NCBI RefSeq assembly: GCF_029784155.1
Contig: NC_073693.1
Location: forward strand, 189,279,127-189,343,126
DNA length: 64,000 bases
DNA from: Uranotaenia lowii
Lineage: Eukaryota > Arthropoda > Insecta > Diptera > Culicidae
Direction of reading: 5' to 3'
The notes below the pieces were generated by a model. The model saw only the letters and a program-made list of their open reading frames with translations, was not told the DNA's origin and made no database searches. Position numbers and translations under genes: made by a program. The first letter of the stretch is position 1. Each line of letters opens with the position of its first letter. Below, in pieces: positions 36,087-47,324 of this stretch.

Positions 36087-36440
36087 TTACATTTTCCTTT
36101 CGTAGGCTCTGTTTGTATTCGTGAGCAACTTCCATCTCGTCTCGGAAATTCTTGTCATCCTTTTGCAGAGGGAAAATAATTCTCCCCGTAGCCAACATTC
36201 CTGCAACGCTGCTTCAGAAGCAGTGATGCTAAAGTATACAAAACACTGTGCTGTGGAAACCGTCATGGATTTCCTATTCCAAAACCCAAATTTAAGTTGC
36301 AGAACAAGTATTTTCAAATCCGTACTCGTTCTGTAGAAAACGTCATTCTGTTTCAAGCACTTCCGGATACTGCTTTCCAAATGAACCGAAAACATTTTGT
36401 GCATGTTTTTCCACAACAACCGATAGATGACCATGACCAC
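36087..36440 (-). CDS. hypothetical ORF in the CACAC element
   Basis: A 117-codon minus-strand frame (from MVMVIYRLLWKNMHKMFSVH to NRAYERKM) with no domain I recognise. An alternative frame in the same stretch also has coding-like islands (VVVEKHAQNVFGSFGKQYPE; KDDKNFRDEMEVAHEYKQSL) but contains stops, so this may be a decayed gene rather than an intact one. An intron-like GT...AG interval lies just upstream (about 36635-36560), joining coding-like sequence at about 36650 to GSVYAAAVSSDKSKITSILV. The identical ORF is at 57773-58126. Confidence 0.25.
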   Translation of the reverse strand: MVMVIYRLLWKNMHKMFSVHLESSIRKCLKQNDVFYRTSTDLKILVLQLKFGFWNRKSMTVSTAQCFVYFSITASEAALQECWLRGELFSLCKRMTRISETRWKLLTNTNRAYERKM

Positions 36441-36787
36441 TTGCAGAAATTATTGTTCCGGTCTAAAATTTAATTCGTGCACCCCGCTTAGTGAGCAAGA
36501 CCAGAATTGATGTTATCTTCGATTTATCTGATGAAACAGCTGCAGCGTATACGGATCCCTAGAAAATCAAAGTTTTGGACATAATACTTTTAAATCGTTG
36601 CGCTTACATATTATTACTGAAAACATACCTGTAATCACTGGTTTGAACACGGAATTCCAAGGAAAATTGAAGGGTGTTAAATTCCCACGCAGCAAAGATC
36701 GGTTTTATATTATCCTTTTTCTGTAGTTCTTTTTAAGGCACTTAGGCAATTGCTACCTGATCATGAAACGGATTTTTCTCAAAGAAT

Positions 36788-37018
36788 GTCACCAAAAACA
36801 TAACGTCACAGCACGGCCAACGATGCAATGAGGTGAACGCGTGAAGACCTGCCCAGAAGCTTTTCGTTTCGTCAAGCGCTTTTCCTGATCGTCCTGATTT
36901 CCACAAAAGCTGGAATATTCGTCCGAAAAGAAGCTATAGGCTAAGAAGGCTTCTGTCCTACTCAATTCCGCCGAAATCCAGCTGCAGGGGCCACCGAAAT
37001 CCTCGTCTATTCCGTCAA
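36788..37018 (-). pseudogene. coding-like open stretch without start codon
   Basis: On the minus strand 76 codons are open, starting IDGIDEDFGGPCSWISAELS and running through EAFLAYSFFSDEYSSFCGN and KRLTKRKASGQVFTRS to a TGA at 36788-36790. No ATG opens it, so it would be an internal exon or a remnant. The amino-acid make-up looks protein-like. Family not recognised. A copy lies at 58474-58704. Confidence 0.25.
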
Positions 37019-38960
37019 TTTAACTCAGCTTCGCACTCGATAAATTTTCAAGGAAACTTTTCGTTTTGTTGACAACAATTTAATTGCAAACAAAGTAAAC
37101 AATTAAATTTATCAAAAGGGCGCCTCTCAGTTATATCAAAGATTATTGTAATTTTATGTGTTTTATATGTATATATATATTATTACTTTGTATGATTTCT
37201 ATAATAATATGCAAATTTAAACCATATTTACTTTTTAATTTATTTTAGTTATCTAAAAATGAGAATACGACTTTTCGAAAATGCATAACGTTTTTAATGT
37301 GTTCAAGACGCGTACATTAACAGGTGAGCTAGATAATGAGAAATCGCATTGTAGATTTCAATAGGACGAAAACATTTGGCAGGTTCTATTTTATCGATTT
37401 AATGACTTTCAAAATCCATTAATTCAGATTTTTTAATATCTGACTAATAGTTTTACTATAAAATAGAAAAAAAGTCTGTTCAAAACCAAAGGTGTGCATA
37501 ATATGAATTTGTATTATATATTTAAATAAACATAGCTTTATTATAATTATAATAGTCAATAAAGAGCATCGCCCTTTTGATAAACCAAATTGTTTACTTT
37601 TGGCAGCTGTCATCATTTTCGATTTTGTCAAAACGAGTTGAGTTTTAACTGTTCCGATGTGAGAAATAGTAAAATTCTAGAGATTTTGTGCCCGGGATGC
37701 GATTACAAAAAAGCAATATTTTGTAGATAACCCTGGGTGATAGACTGCCCTGTCTGGAGGTTTTCAAAAAGTAGGACAAAGAAGACGACAACCATGATTG
37801 CTCAGGAGAAGGATCTATGATGGTTTGAGCATTCAAATTCAGTAAGTAGTAGGTATTCTACTTCGGAAATCTCTCCGAGTCCCTAGAAAAGGCAAACATA
37901 TTTTAGAATTGTTGTCGGTTTTAAATAAGTAAACCAAAACAAGAACTGAAATAACCGAAATTACAAAGTCTCGTTCACACAAGACAACGTTTGAAATATT
38001 TTGATTGATGCAATGCAAATAATTGCGGGTCTCCTGATGCCCGGGCGAATGAATGATAAAATTGAATTCAAAATTAAATGGTAGGTATAGAAATAATATT
38101 TTCGAAACTTACTGGTTTTCGAGATGGAAGAACAGAACATTCTTGGACCTTTCCGAATCAAAAATGTCGCCATACGCGTGATGTCGCTCATGATCCTTTA
38201 TCCTTCTTCAACTATCGAAGGTATTGTTTTTGCTCAAATCTGCCTTTTTAGGAAAACAAGAATCAAACATTAAATGAAGTCTTTTCTTCAATTATGAGTT
38301 TAACCTCATTTCACTTAAAATTAAAACTACACTTCGGCGCTGAAGTAAATGATAGGGATAACGTTTGAGAGCGCTGTATTTAAAAACACAATCCACTATT
38401 TATGAACTCACACTTACGCCCACGCAGGGTAAATTTCTTAAACAACAAGTTTGATACAGAGTTCACAAGTTAAATTCATCAGGATAAACTTTTTGCGGCC
38501 TGCCACAACAACTAATGAAAGAACTTTGTGTTGACACATGGTTGTTAAATTGAAACCTCACACATAATTTTACATCTTCTTAAATTTAAATTTAGGTTTC
38601 TTTTATAAGTTTATATTCAATGTGATTGAAAATTACATCTTTAATGGATTATATCATGTTACAGTTCAGTCTTTCGAAAATTATGGCCCGTAAGCTTGGG
38701 TATTTGTTAAGTTTAGATTGAAAATGATGTGAAATTAAATCAATTCCTAATTAGGGCGAAAAATAATTAGGTTTTCAAGCGTTTCTGTCTCGAGTAATAT
38801 TATAAATTTTTTGGTGTGTATGTATTTCGCTTGTTAAAATATGAATGGTTGAAATCGTCATAACTTTTTTTTTACAATTTGTTATAAATGGTTCAACTTC
38901 TTGGTCCGATAATCAAAATAATGTTGTATTTACTTCCCGATGAAACTTGATAGTCATCTG

Positions 38961-40240
38961 CACAGCAAAAAAAGTGTTGTTATATTACTTCAAAAACGTG
39001 CACTTAACATGAGTCGCTTAAGGTATCTAATATTACATTGTTTGGATGTACAAAGTTACTACACGAGATTGATGTAAAAAAATTACACTAAAAGTATGTA
39101 TCTCAGTAGACGAACTCGAGCACGAAGATAACGCTGCCGTTACTTTTTTTTCTAAATTTTTCTAAATTTCTTACACGTTCGTTTTATACAAAATTATGCG
39201 ACGGAAGAATTCAACTAGGAAAGAGTTTCAGTCTGGAACTTCTATGTGTATACGAGATTGCAAAATTAAATCAGATTTAAACAGAGCAATAAGATTTAAA
39301 GAGCTGAATTTATTTCTTTAATATAGGTAATGATAAAAATAAAAAATCACAAAATTCATTGTTAGATTTTGTTGTTGTTTTTCTTATTGCTTTAAGAATA
39401 ATATTTTCTCTGGTCAGCTTTGTTTTTGAAACAGCACTTCTGTTTTTGGACTGTTTGATTACCGGAGCTTTTTTGATAAGGTTTTAGAAAGATAAACCGT
39501 ATAAAAAAGATTCAATCAAACCAGCACTTGGTGAGCCTACCAGAATCCTTTTGAAATGTTTTACAAGTTTGATCATGGACTGTCTTACTTGAACAGAAAC
39601 TGTCAAGGTATTTGTTCAACCCACGTTTAGTCTTGTTTCGTTCTTCTGGGATTTGAACGATCTCACGTCATTCTTCCAGCTTTCTGCACGCATGTCGAGA
39701 CTTGGCAATGTTCTGTCCCTTGGATGGCCATTGGTTATGCAATTCCGCTTTTGAAAACGCCTATCCATTCCTGTTTAAACATCAAATGAAATAGTTCACA
39801 AGGAGGATAAAAAGTTGAACATAAAATACACACCTTCAGATCCGGCTATTTTAAATCTGTGAATATCTTTTGCATCCCCGATAAACATGGACCAAAATTC
39901 CTGAAAACGAAGAATTTTGTCAAGAAACTATCACCAATAGTTTTGCTTAGATGTATTATCAATATTGACATGACTTACCAGCAGCAAAAATCCTCCTGAG
40001 TTTCACAATCCGTTTCTTCCGTTTCGATACGAACAAAATTTAAAAATGTCATTTGGAATAAACATTGACTACTTGATGTTATACTACAGAGCAGGTTGTA
40101 ATATTGCACTGCATGACGCGTTCATATTGTGTACATCGTTTAGTTAGATGTAATATTTTAACCAAAATCAAAAATAATACATAGATTGACTAACATCACC
40201 TGAAATTACATCGCCCACAGTAAAATTTTTTTTTGCTGTG
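38961..40240 (-). mobile_element. element with CACAGCAAAAAAA ends
   Basis: The left end CACAGCAAAAAAAGTGTTG and right end TTTTTTTTTGCTGTG are inverted repeats; a second CACAGTAAAATTTT-like motif lies inside the right end. On the minus strand are exon-like pieces: MTFLNFVRIETEETDCETQE... up to a GTAAGT donor (about 39980), an acceptor TTTTCAG then EFWSMFIGDAKDIHRFKIAG, a GTGTGT donor, and after another acceptor MDRRFQKRNCITNGHPRDRT to a stop. Joined they would code for about 95 residues of unknown family. No clear target duplication beyond TG. Confidence 0.45.
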
Positions 40241-40669
40241 TGGTCTAGCAGTATTATTGATATGATTTGCCATTGACCAGGAAGTAAAGGTGCTGGTATA
40301 TACTTGTGCTTGTGATTTTTTTGCAAATCCAGAAAAGCTTCCTTCAGCGTGAACTCCATCAGAATTGTTATCGAATACTACTTCGAAATGATAAAGATGA
40401 ACCTAAATGAACCCAGAAAATCAATAGTGGAAATAGTGGATCTCTTTAAAGGAAATCTGTTTTCCATTGAGATCCATGTAGTATTTAATTTAGTATTATC
40501 ATTACATTTCCTCGCACTAAATTTAAACATTTCAGTTCTCAGCATGAGTAAAATTTTGCCCGCGTTTTTTATTAATTTTTGTTGCTGCCAGACATGCTGA
40601 GAACAGTAGCGTCCATTACCAGGGGGCTCTAATGAGCTTTTTGGTGTGGGGGAGTGTGGTGGGCCGCTA

Positions 40670-40670
<1 letters not shown>

Positions 40671-40715
<45 letters not shown>
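40671..40715 (+). repeat. poly(A) run of 45
   Basis: An uninterrupted A45 follows GC-rich sequence ending GGTGGGCCGCTAC. It could be the tail of a retroposed sequence, but no body could be identified. The identical length in the second copy (62357-62401) is notable because long homopolymers mutate quickly. Confidence 0.8.
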
Positions 40716-40718
<3 letters not shown>

Positions 40719-40956
40719 TGAGACTTAATTTGGTTTTAACTGCAAGATAGTGCTGCCATTTACGACTTGAACTTGGAAAAAAGTGTGGTTTACTGAAAAA
40801 AAAACAAAGTTATATATATTATATTAATGAAGAAATTTAGCATTTTGATAAGGTTTTATATCTGAAATTTTAAATTCCTTAGTGCTAGAGGAAAATATCT
40901 TAAAAATCCCTTAAAACCCTTTGAAATACTAGAAGATGCCTAAAACTGCATGTAAG

Positions 40957-41901
40957 TACCGTAATCCGGGGTAAGATTGATCACTTTTTTCAATATTTTT
41001 CGATTATTTTTTCTGTTAAGGGGAATGTGGCATGTTTAATATTTTCAAAACCAGTACTGGGCTCCTATGAACGTAAAACATGGTTGCAGAAATTCATTAG
41101 ACTTCTTTAAATTTGATTTAAAAATCGATTTAGTCTCTGTTCAGTATTTGATGCTTTGGAGTGACATTGATCAGTCTCTATTTTGACGATTTTATCGAGT
41201 TTTCTTGATCATAAAGAATACAAAAAACCATAATAATAAAATTTTAAATGCTTGTTCATCAATTTGACCTAGTTTTTAGCGTTTTCTTTTAAAAACATTT
41301 ATAATCGAAAAAAGAACACTGATGCTGCATACATTTAGGGGCAAAAGTTATAACAATTGCTAAATAGTTTTAGCTTCAAAATACAAATGAAGTTTTACCT
41401 TCACACGTTCTTCTAGGCTCACCCACTACTACCATTTCAATTTTTTCTTCAAAGTTAACCATTTGATAGGGTTCATAGCCATTTTTCCAATACGGGCTTA
41501 CTCTTGGAAAACGTCCTTTATTTTTAAATATAAAAAGTTTATCACTAAATGCCTATAAAAATAGCACTACAACTACCCAAATACAAAGAAAAAACGTTGT
41601 TCTTTCACATTCAGCAACTCGTTTGCTTCTAATTGCTTTGGTATCATCAGGAGAGCTGTTTGTTTGCGAGCCTTGGAAAAAATAGATATTTTAAGATTTT
41701 GAAATAACATTTTTACTAGCAGAAAACAAATTTCAAATACAAACCAAATTTTGCCTATTTGATACTCAATTAATAGGCTTTCAAACGTAGAAAACAGTTT
41801 TCAAAAATTCAAACTATAGACTTAGTTATTGATGATTATTTGGCACAATTTCATGTTGATCAAAGCTACCCCGGTGATCAATGTTACCCCGTTTTACGGT
41901 A
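40957..41901. mobile_element. MITE, TACCGTAA family, copy 1
   Basis: The ends ACCGTAATCCGGGGTAAG and TTACCCCGTTTTACGGT are inverted repeats; TGATCAC / GTGATCA follow inward, and TA lies at both edges. The interior shares stretches with the MITE at 52355-53308, for example GCATACATTTAGGGGCAAAA near 41325 and 52733. No transposase. Confidence 0.75.
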
Positions 41902-42480
41902 GTTATGATTCAAACAGTTTATAGAAGCATTATTATTTTCTTTTCCACAGTAAATTTTAAGAAATAATCTCGATTTTTGTTGAAAAACAGAAGTGATACT
42001 ATTCTTATTTCTATTATTTCTATTTTTTTTTAATAATAATAGAGCTAATTGCACACTTTGGATAGTTTGATGGTTCAATGCACCCCAGTTGGTAAACATG
42101 TTAATGCAATCTTGTAGTATCAAACAACCAGCCACAGTCCTGATCTTGTAGAAGAGTTTGAGATCATTCGCATAATCTAGTAGGCATTCATTCGGTAAAA
42201 ACAGCAGTACGTCGTTGAGTGGCCCAAGATTGCTGCCTTGTGGTACGCCCGAGCAATTACTAACTGCAGAAGATATCTGGGATACAAGTTTGACCGTCAT
42301 TTTTCTTTTCTTGAGATAAGATGCCAACCATGAGACAAATGTGTCCGCAAAACCCAGTATTTGAAGCTTAGCGAGAAGCAAGTTATGACTGACTCGATCA
42401 AAAGCTGCTTTGAGATCAGTATAGATAGTATCTATTTGAGTGAAATTATCAAGGATACTTATCTCAGTGCAGCTCCATTC
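41884..42480 (-). pseudogene. non-LTR retrotransposon reverse transcriptase fragment
   Basis: The minus strand encodes part of an RT domain of Jockey-like type: DLKAAFDRVSHNLLLAKLQI upstream (about 42420), then WLASYLKKRKMTVKLVSQIS, CSGVPQGSNLGP and the catalytic motif as YANDLKLF. The active-site YADD has become YAND, and residues normally between LGP and NDV are missing, so it is inactive. Frame changes separate the upstream part from the 41884-42381 frame. It adjoins the MITE at 40957-41901. A second copy enters the window's right edge. Confidence 0.8.
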
Positions 42481-43161
42481 CTCAAAACTTCATCGGTTTT
42501 CCAGATATTGCCATGTCATTGGGAAATGAACACGGAAAAAAATATCAACTTTTTTCAACCGTACTTGATATTTTGTTTCCCAAAAACTATTTTTTTCAGA
42601 AGCTAATCATTTTAGAACCCCAATGTCACAGCAGCCTTTTTCCAGCACAATGTGCACAGCAAATGGAAGCAGCTTGATCGGAAACATTCTACACCACTTT
42701 AAACTGATACGGCATGGGGGAACATTTTATTTTCCCCAATCCTGTTTTTTTTTACCAAGTTTTAAAGCTTACCAATTCCCTATTACTATTCTTCTCCACA
42801 CGATAGCAAACATTAACCAAGCATTGGTTAAATCAAATCTTCTTCGAAACCTTTGATTTTCCCAAAACTCTAGATTATCTTCACGAAATGTTACCGAGAG
42901 TGTAAATTTAAATTGAAATGGCTCTTTGAACATGGAGGGTTTAAATCTTCAGACACCACTTTTTTCGCTTGATATTTCACTTTTTCCGACTTTAACTGAA
43001 AACACGTCAGGTGTCAACTTTGAGTATAAAAAATGGTATTTTTCCATGTTAATATTAACGTTTCACTTGAAATAAATAAAATTTAAAAGATTTCACGACG
43101 AAAGGAAAAAAAAACACATGCGCTCCGAATTGACCAACGCCTACCTTGTATTCTATCGTTT
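42481..43161. other. intronic stretch without recognised element
   Basis: AT-rich, no domain-bearing frame and no inverted ends found. Confidence 0.35.
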
Positions 43162-43460
43162 AGAGCAAGTTCACTGGTGTTGGGAAAAAGTGGTAGAAAT
43201 TTTGACACTTACGGCCCATTTTGAAAATTTTGCCGTGCAAAAACATTTTCAAGATCTGTGGCCTTCTAGTTTTTTACAACACGTTTTGTATTTTCGCATG
43301 CTGTGATGCAAAAATAGCAATATTTATATCAAATACGGCTGAAATAGAAACAGTGTTGTAAAAAAATACAACGCCCCACGATCTTGAAAACATTTTTGCA
43401 TGGTAAAATTTTCAAAATGTCAAAATTACCACTTTTTCCCAACACCAGTGAACTTGCTCT
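43162..43460. mobile_element. MITE, GAGCAAGTTCACTG family, copy 3
   Basis: The 0.3-kb element has AGAGCAAGTTCACTGGTGTT at its left end and the complement CACCAGTGAACTTGCTCT at its right end. GGGAAAAAGTGGTA (left) and TACCACTTTTTCCC (right) follow inward, with long further inverted similarity through the interior. TA flanks both sides. It is the best preserved of the three copies in the window. Confidence 0.85.
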
Positions 43461-46400
43461 TACAAATAAGTATTCTTTTTAATTATTAGAAAATGCAAAA
43501 AAACCTCTAGGAAAAAATGGTTTTGAATGAGTTGAAAATCCTTGTAAAGGTTGAAATTAAATTGATTCAATTTTTTAGCGGAATAAACACAGTGGTGAAA
43601 CTTTTCTATTTCTGACTCCTATATTCGGTGTTCGAAATCACAATTTTCAACGAAAATTTTTTCTTCGCAATACTACGTCTAACTCATTCAACATATTTTG
43701 TACTCGTCCGTTTAGAAACCTGATTAACGAGTTTGTGTTTAAGTTCTACATGATACGCTCTCAAGCATTCAGATAAAAGAATCACATTTATAACAAACGT
43801 TCTCATTCTGTCAACATCAAGTGATAGGTATGTCATTTTGGACATCCATAATTTTGAGCAAATAGTTGAAGTTAAATTTTTTTGAAAATTGGAATTTGAT
43901 AGGTTGATCATTTATGATTTAGTCATTAGTATATCTTCCAATTTTGCCGTTGATAAAAAGAAGCTTTAATTTTCATTTAATTGGCTCGAGTTTATTGACA
44001 TTGACCATAGATAAATCACCTTTGAGTTTTTACATGATTATCATAGACAAATTTATCAGGTTACTCAATACGTTTGTAGATCGAAATAAATTTTAAACAG
44101 GGGCAATTCAAAGGCATGTCTGGTTTGAAATTGCGCACGTTTGATTTTCATTCGTCAGTCCCACTTTCGAAGCTACATACTCAGAACTGCTGAAAGCACT
44201 GAATTAATTACATTATGGAAAGCGATTATGGCGCAAAAGTTTAGCTCGGTTTTTTATTCGTTCCCAAAGCCATATTCCCGGTGTCCAGACAACGTGCTAG
44301 TCCCGCCATTATAATCAATTCCGGTTCGTACATAAAACGGTTGTTGATTTTTTTTTCGTTTCCAAAACCTCAAAGTAGCTCTGTCACATAGATTCAGAAC
44401 AGGGGAAAATGGCAGGAATTAATGGATCATTTCCACAAACAGATTGTTTCAGTTTTGTTTTGATTACTGCCTGCTGGTGAAGGCTCGGTCGAAGAAGAGT
44501 GCGATACATATAGGGATGGAAGATAGAGAGCAGCCAAAAACAGGGGCCAAATCTGGCTGCCGATGGCTACAATAATGGCAGATTAGAAACGACCGACCCC
44601 TAATCCGGAAGTGTAGAAACTTTTGAGGGATTTGCTTTTGCTCGGTCGAATTCTCGCCCGAGTTTTTGTATGGGCTAATAGGCATTAAAGACCGATGTTT
44701 ATGTTATGGTTATTAACGCCAAATCCTTCTCTGAACCTCGTCTAGCCTGAATTCCTAGAGGCTCTGCATACATGCTTTCAGGGTCTATTGTGGCCAGAAA
44801 GGTGACAATGACTCTGGGAAGCATTGGCAACCCCGAAACGACTAGAGAGGACAGTTGATGAAGACATTATGCTCTGACATATCCCCGACAAGCTGCAATT
44901 ATTTGCGGAGGGTGTCTCAGGCAGGAGGCAACAGAAGAAGGGAATCCGGATTCCAGCAGGATTTTTATTGATGCTTGTAAAATCATTGTGATTTTGACGC
45001 TTTATTGATAGTGCTACCGTAACGATATGGCAAATTCAGTGGTGTGGTCATTAATGCAGCCAAGCGTACGAACAAACGGTTAACTTCCAAAAAGGGTTCT
45101 CTAAAGATGCGAAATGTTTAGCAGTTTTCCCGTCGTTCCTGGCGATTTCAACCTATAGAAAAACACTGGTTCCAATGAAGACATCTCCTTTGCCGTGTGC
45201 CGAAGATATTTAAGATTTTACGCTTCAAGATCATCGTTTTTCTTGCGTTCTGTAAAAAAAAAAAACGCTTTTCTTGGTTGCATGGATCAAGACTAAGCTT
45301 GGTAGCACTTATTACCGGTGCTGTTGTTGCTGCTGCTGGTAATGCCATTGCTGTAGCTTTATGAGCTCATCTTGTAGAAGTTGAAAGAAGCAGCGAGAAA
45401 AAATGAAGCAATCACTCACCGCACAGTTCACGCTTTCTTGAGCACGGCAGGAGAAGGACTACCTAGCCAGCCAGTCAGCCAGCAGCGGTTTCGTAGGGCA
45501 GGGAAAGGTGTGTTAAAATCTTAAAAGCCCTCAAGAAGCACATAGGGCGCGTATTTTGAACAAAGCTAGCTCAAACCATCATCTTGGCCAAATATGGTTG
45601 GGTAGATTTTAGGGCAGTTCAGTAAGGTAATATGTTTCTAAGTAAAGTAACAGTTGTTCCATTACAGATGTGGGAATTAAAAGCGAAATTTCTTCAATCC
45701 TCAAAGAATAATTATTAAAATGCAGAAATTTGTGAAACCTTATTTTTTCAGATAAGTTTTGTTCAGATTTTATCAGCTATGAAATTTGATTCATAAATCA
45801 TTTGAATTTGGAATAAAATGTACATTCAAAATTAAATGAAATTCAGTTAAGGTCAATGGAGAAGTCAGCTACTCAAGAATCATTTGAACCGCCTTAAGTA
45901 GCTATGATATTTCCACCAAGCCACCACAGTTGGAAATCATCACTAAGAACAATCTCGCTGACCGTTCTTTGACTTGATTTTGTATCTAGGACTAGACACA
46001 CCGTACACACGTTCGATAGGATGCGGTTCATGAATGAGAGTTGTTGTTTACTTACCTTCTAATGCGCGATCTGGAGATACCAACATACGTCTCGGAAAGT
46101 CTGCCATTTGCTAAATTCTGCAAATGCTACCAGGTTGAGATCCGGTCAAGCCGATTATTTGTACAATTTACACAAAGTGATGACTTAATGGGCTTTCGTA
46201 CCTACTTACATGCACACGACGATAACCGTGACATGGGCAAGCTCAGCCGTGTCAAGAAATTTTATGATTGATTACACTGACTGACCCGTCTTGATGGACT
46301 CACTCGCAATTGTAATTAAATATCATTAATCTGGACTTGCGCGATGATGCCATTATAATGGTTGCGAATGGGCTAAGTAGATATATGCGGGTCGGTCGGT

Positions 46401-46690
46401 CAGACGCTACAATTTGACAAGGTGAATGTCAACGCGACTTACCTAGCGGTGAAACGGTCAATCAAAATAGAAACAACAATGTTATTGACGGAAAATAAGA
46501 GTAAAAATGTGCATTTTGTGCTTTCCGTTTTGATTTGAACATGGATTTTTTTTCTAAAATTATATGGTGGAAAGCAAGCTCCAGCTTTTCGAAGGTGATG
46601 GAAAGTATTACAGAAACATGAGGTATCAAAAAAAAGAACATAAGCCATAACATAACATCATGAATACAACGATGAATACAAGATACAACG
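43461..46690. other. intronic stretch without recognised element
   Basis: 43461-44100 is AT-rich. 44100-45560 and 45840-46460 are more GC-balanced and low in repeats, with a GCTGTTGTTGCTGCTGCTG run near 45320 and CCAGCCAGTCAGCCAGCAGC near 45470. Short overlapping frames have no recognisable domain. These parts are candidates for conserved regulatory sequence only because they are unique DNA within a developmental gene. Confidence 0.35.
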
Positions 46691-46765
46691 GCTCACCAGC
46701 AGGACTTGAATCCGCAACCTCCGCTTCAGTACAGCGGCGCGTTAGCCGATTTCACCACGGTGAAC
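46691..46765 (-). tRNA. tRNA-like sequence (pseudo-tRNA or SINE head)
   Basis: The minus strand folds as a nearly complete cloverleaf of 75 bases. The 7-bp acceptor stem (GTTCACC with GGTGAGC) pairs fully with one G-U. The D stem is 3 bp (GTG/CGC); the anticodon stem is 5 bp (CCGCT/AGCGG) with a 7-base loop GTACTGA (U33 present, anticodon ACT). The variable loop has 5 bases, and the T arm is GCGGA-TTCAAGT-CCTGC with one mismatch and one wobble. ACT would decode AGT (Ser), an unusual anticodon, and the variable loop is too short for tRNA-Ser. It is therefore more likely a pseudogene or the head of a tRNA-derived SINE. Confidence 0.5.
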
Positions 46766-46856
46766 ATGATAACATGATGGAATCGACCGACACGAGCGTA
46801 CATGTCGAGCTCCACCGATTAACTGCTGGACCTTCTTTCGAAATATATCCTGCATG

Positions 46857-47273
46857 CAGGGTTGCCAACATTTTTTCTCAAAAATCAGGGATCTGGTGAA
46901 ATAAAAATCAGGCTAAATTAGGTAAAGTGAAAGTATACTTTATAACGGGAATTTCGCTTAAAGTGATGACCTTTTTTTTGATCATCGCTGCTTATTTTCA
47001 CTGTCATATGTGTTGTGAACCTACTTGGTTGAATAATTCTACTGCATCAAAGAAATCGAAAGATTCCCTTTTTTTAAATAAGAATTAAAGGGAATCTTTC
47101 GATTGCTTTGATTCAGCCACATTTCCTGTTTTCATTACAGTAATGGTATCTAATTCACTTCCTTGCTACCCATTTTTCATCACATTCGTAAAAACCAGGC
47201 AAAATTAGGCATTTTTTTTTCAAAAATCAGGAAAATTCCATGGCATATCAGGTTGTCAGGCTATTGGCATCTC
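46857..47273. mobile_element. MITE, CAGGGTTGCCAACA family, copy 1
   Basis: The ends (CAGGGTTGCCAACATTTTTT and, inverted, CAGAGATGCCAAT) are similar, with CAAAAATCAGG just inside both. The centre is a hairpin (about 47049-47112) with arms ATCGAAAGATTCCCTTT and AAAGGGAATCTTTCGAT. The second copy follows directly. Confidence 0.65.
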
Positions 47274-47324
47274 TGCCCGCATTTGATCTTCCAATTATTG
47301 ATCTCTCTTGTTTTTGTATCACCA

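Larger units (their letters stand above)
33921..38818 (-). mobile_element. CACAC...GTGTG element, copy B (4.9 kb)
   Basis: The left end CACACTATTAATTTTTTGG and right end ATTTTTTGGTGTG are inverted, with TA outside each. The left 260 bp and the right 200 bp resemble those of copy A. The 14-base motif CAGAAACGCTTGAA lies at 34011-34024 and inverted at 38774-38787. Minus-strand coding-like pieces with possible introns occur inside (36087-36440, 36788-37018; also a 38191-38120 piece ending in a GTAAGT donor). No transposase family was recognised, so the superfamily is open. Confidence 0.6.
33919..42314. repeat. large direct repeat, copy 1 (at least 8.4 kb)
   Basis: This block reappears at 55605-64000 at a constant offset of 21,686 bp. 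Anchor points at 33921, 36087, 37419, 40168, 40671 (a 45-A run) and 41884 all keep that offset, so there are no net indels, and lines compared directly are identical. The flanks differ: GTACTGC precedes copy 1 and CCAATAG precedes copy 2. The match starts at the TA and first base of the CACAC element. The true right end is not visible because copy 2 runs off the window. Confidence 0.95.

Noticed and set aside
40168..40359. Minus-strand ORF MEFTLKEAFLDLQKNHKHKY as a host gene
   Set aside because: Its last third is the terminal repeat of the CACAGCAAAAAAA element, and no splice partner or domain was found.
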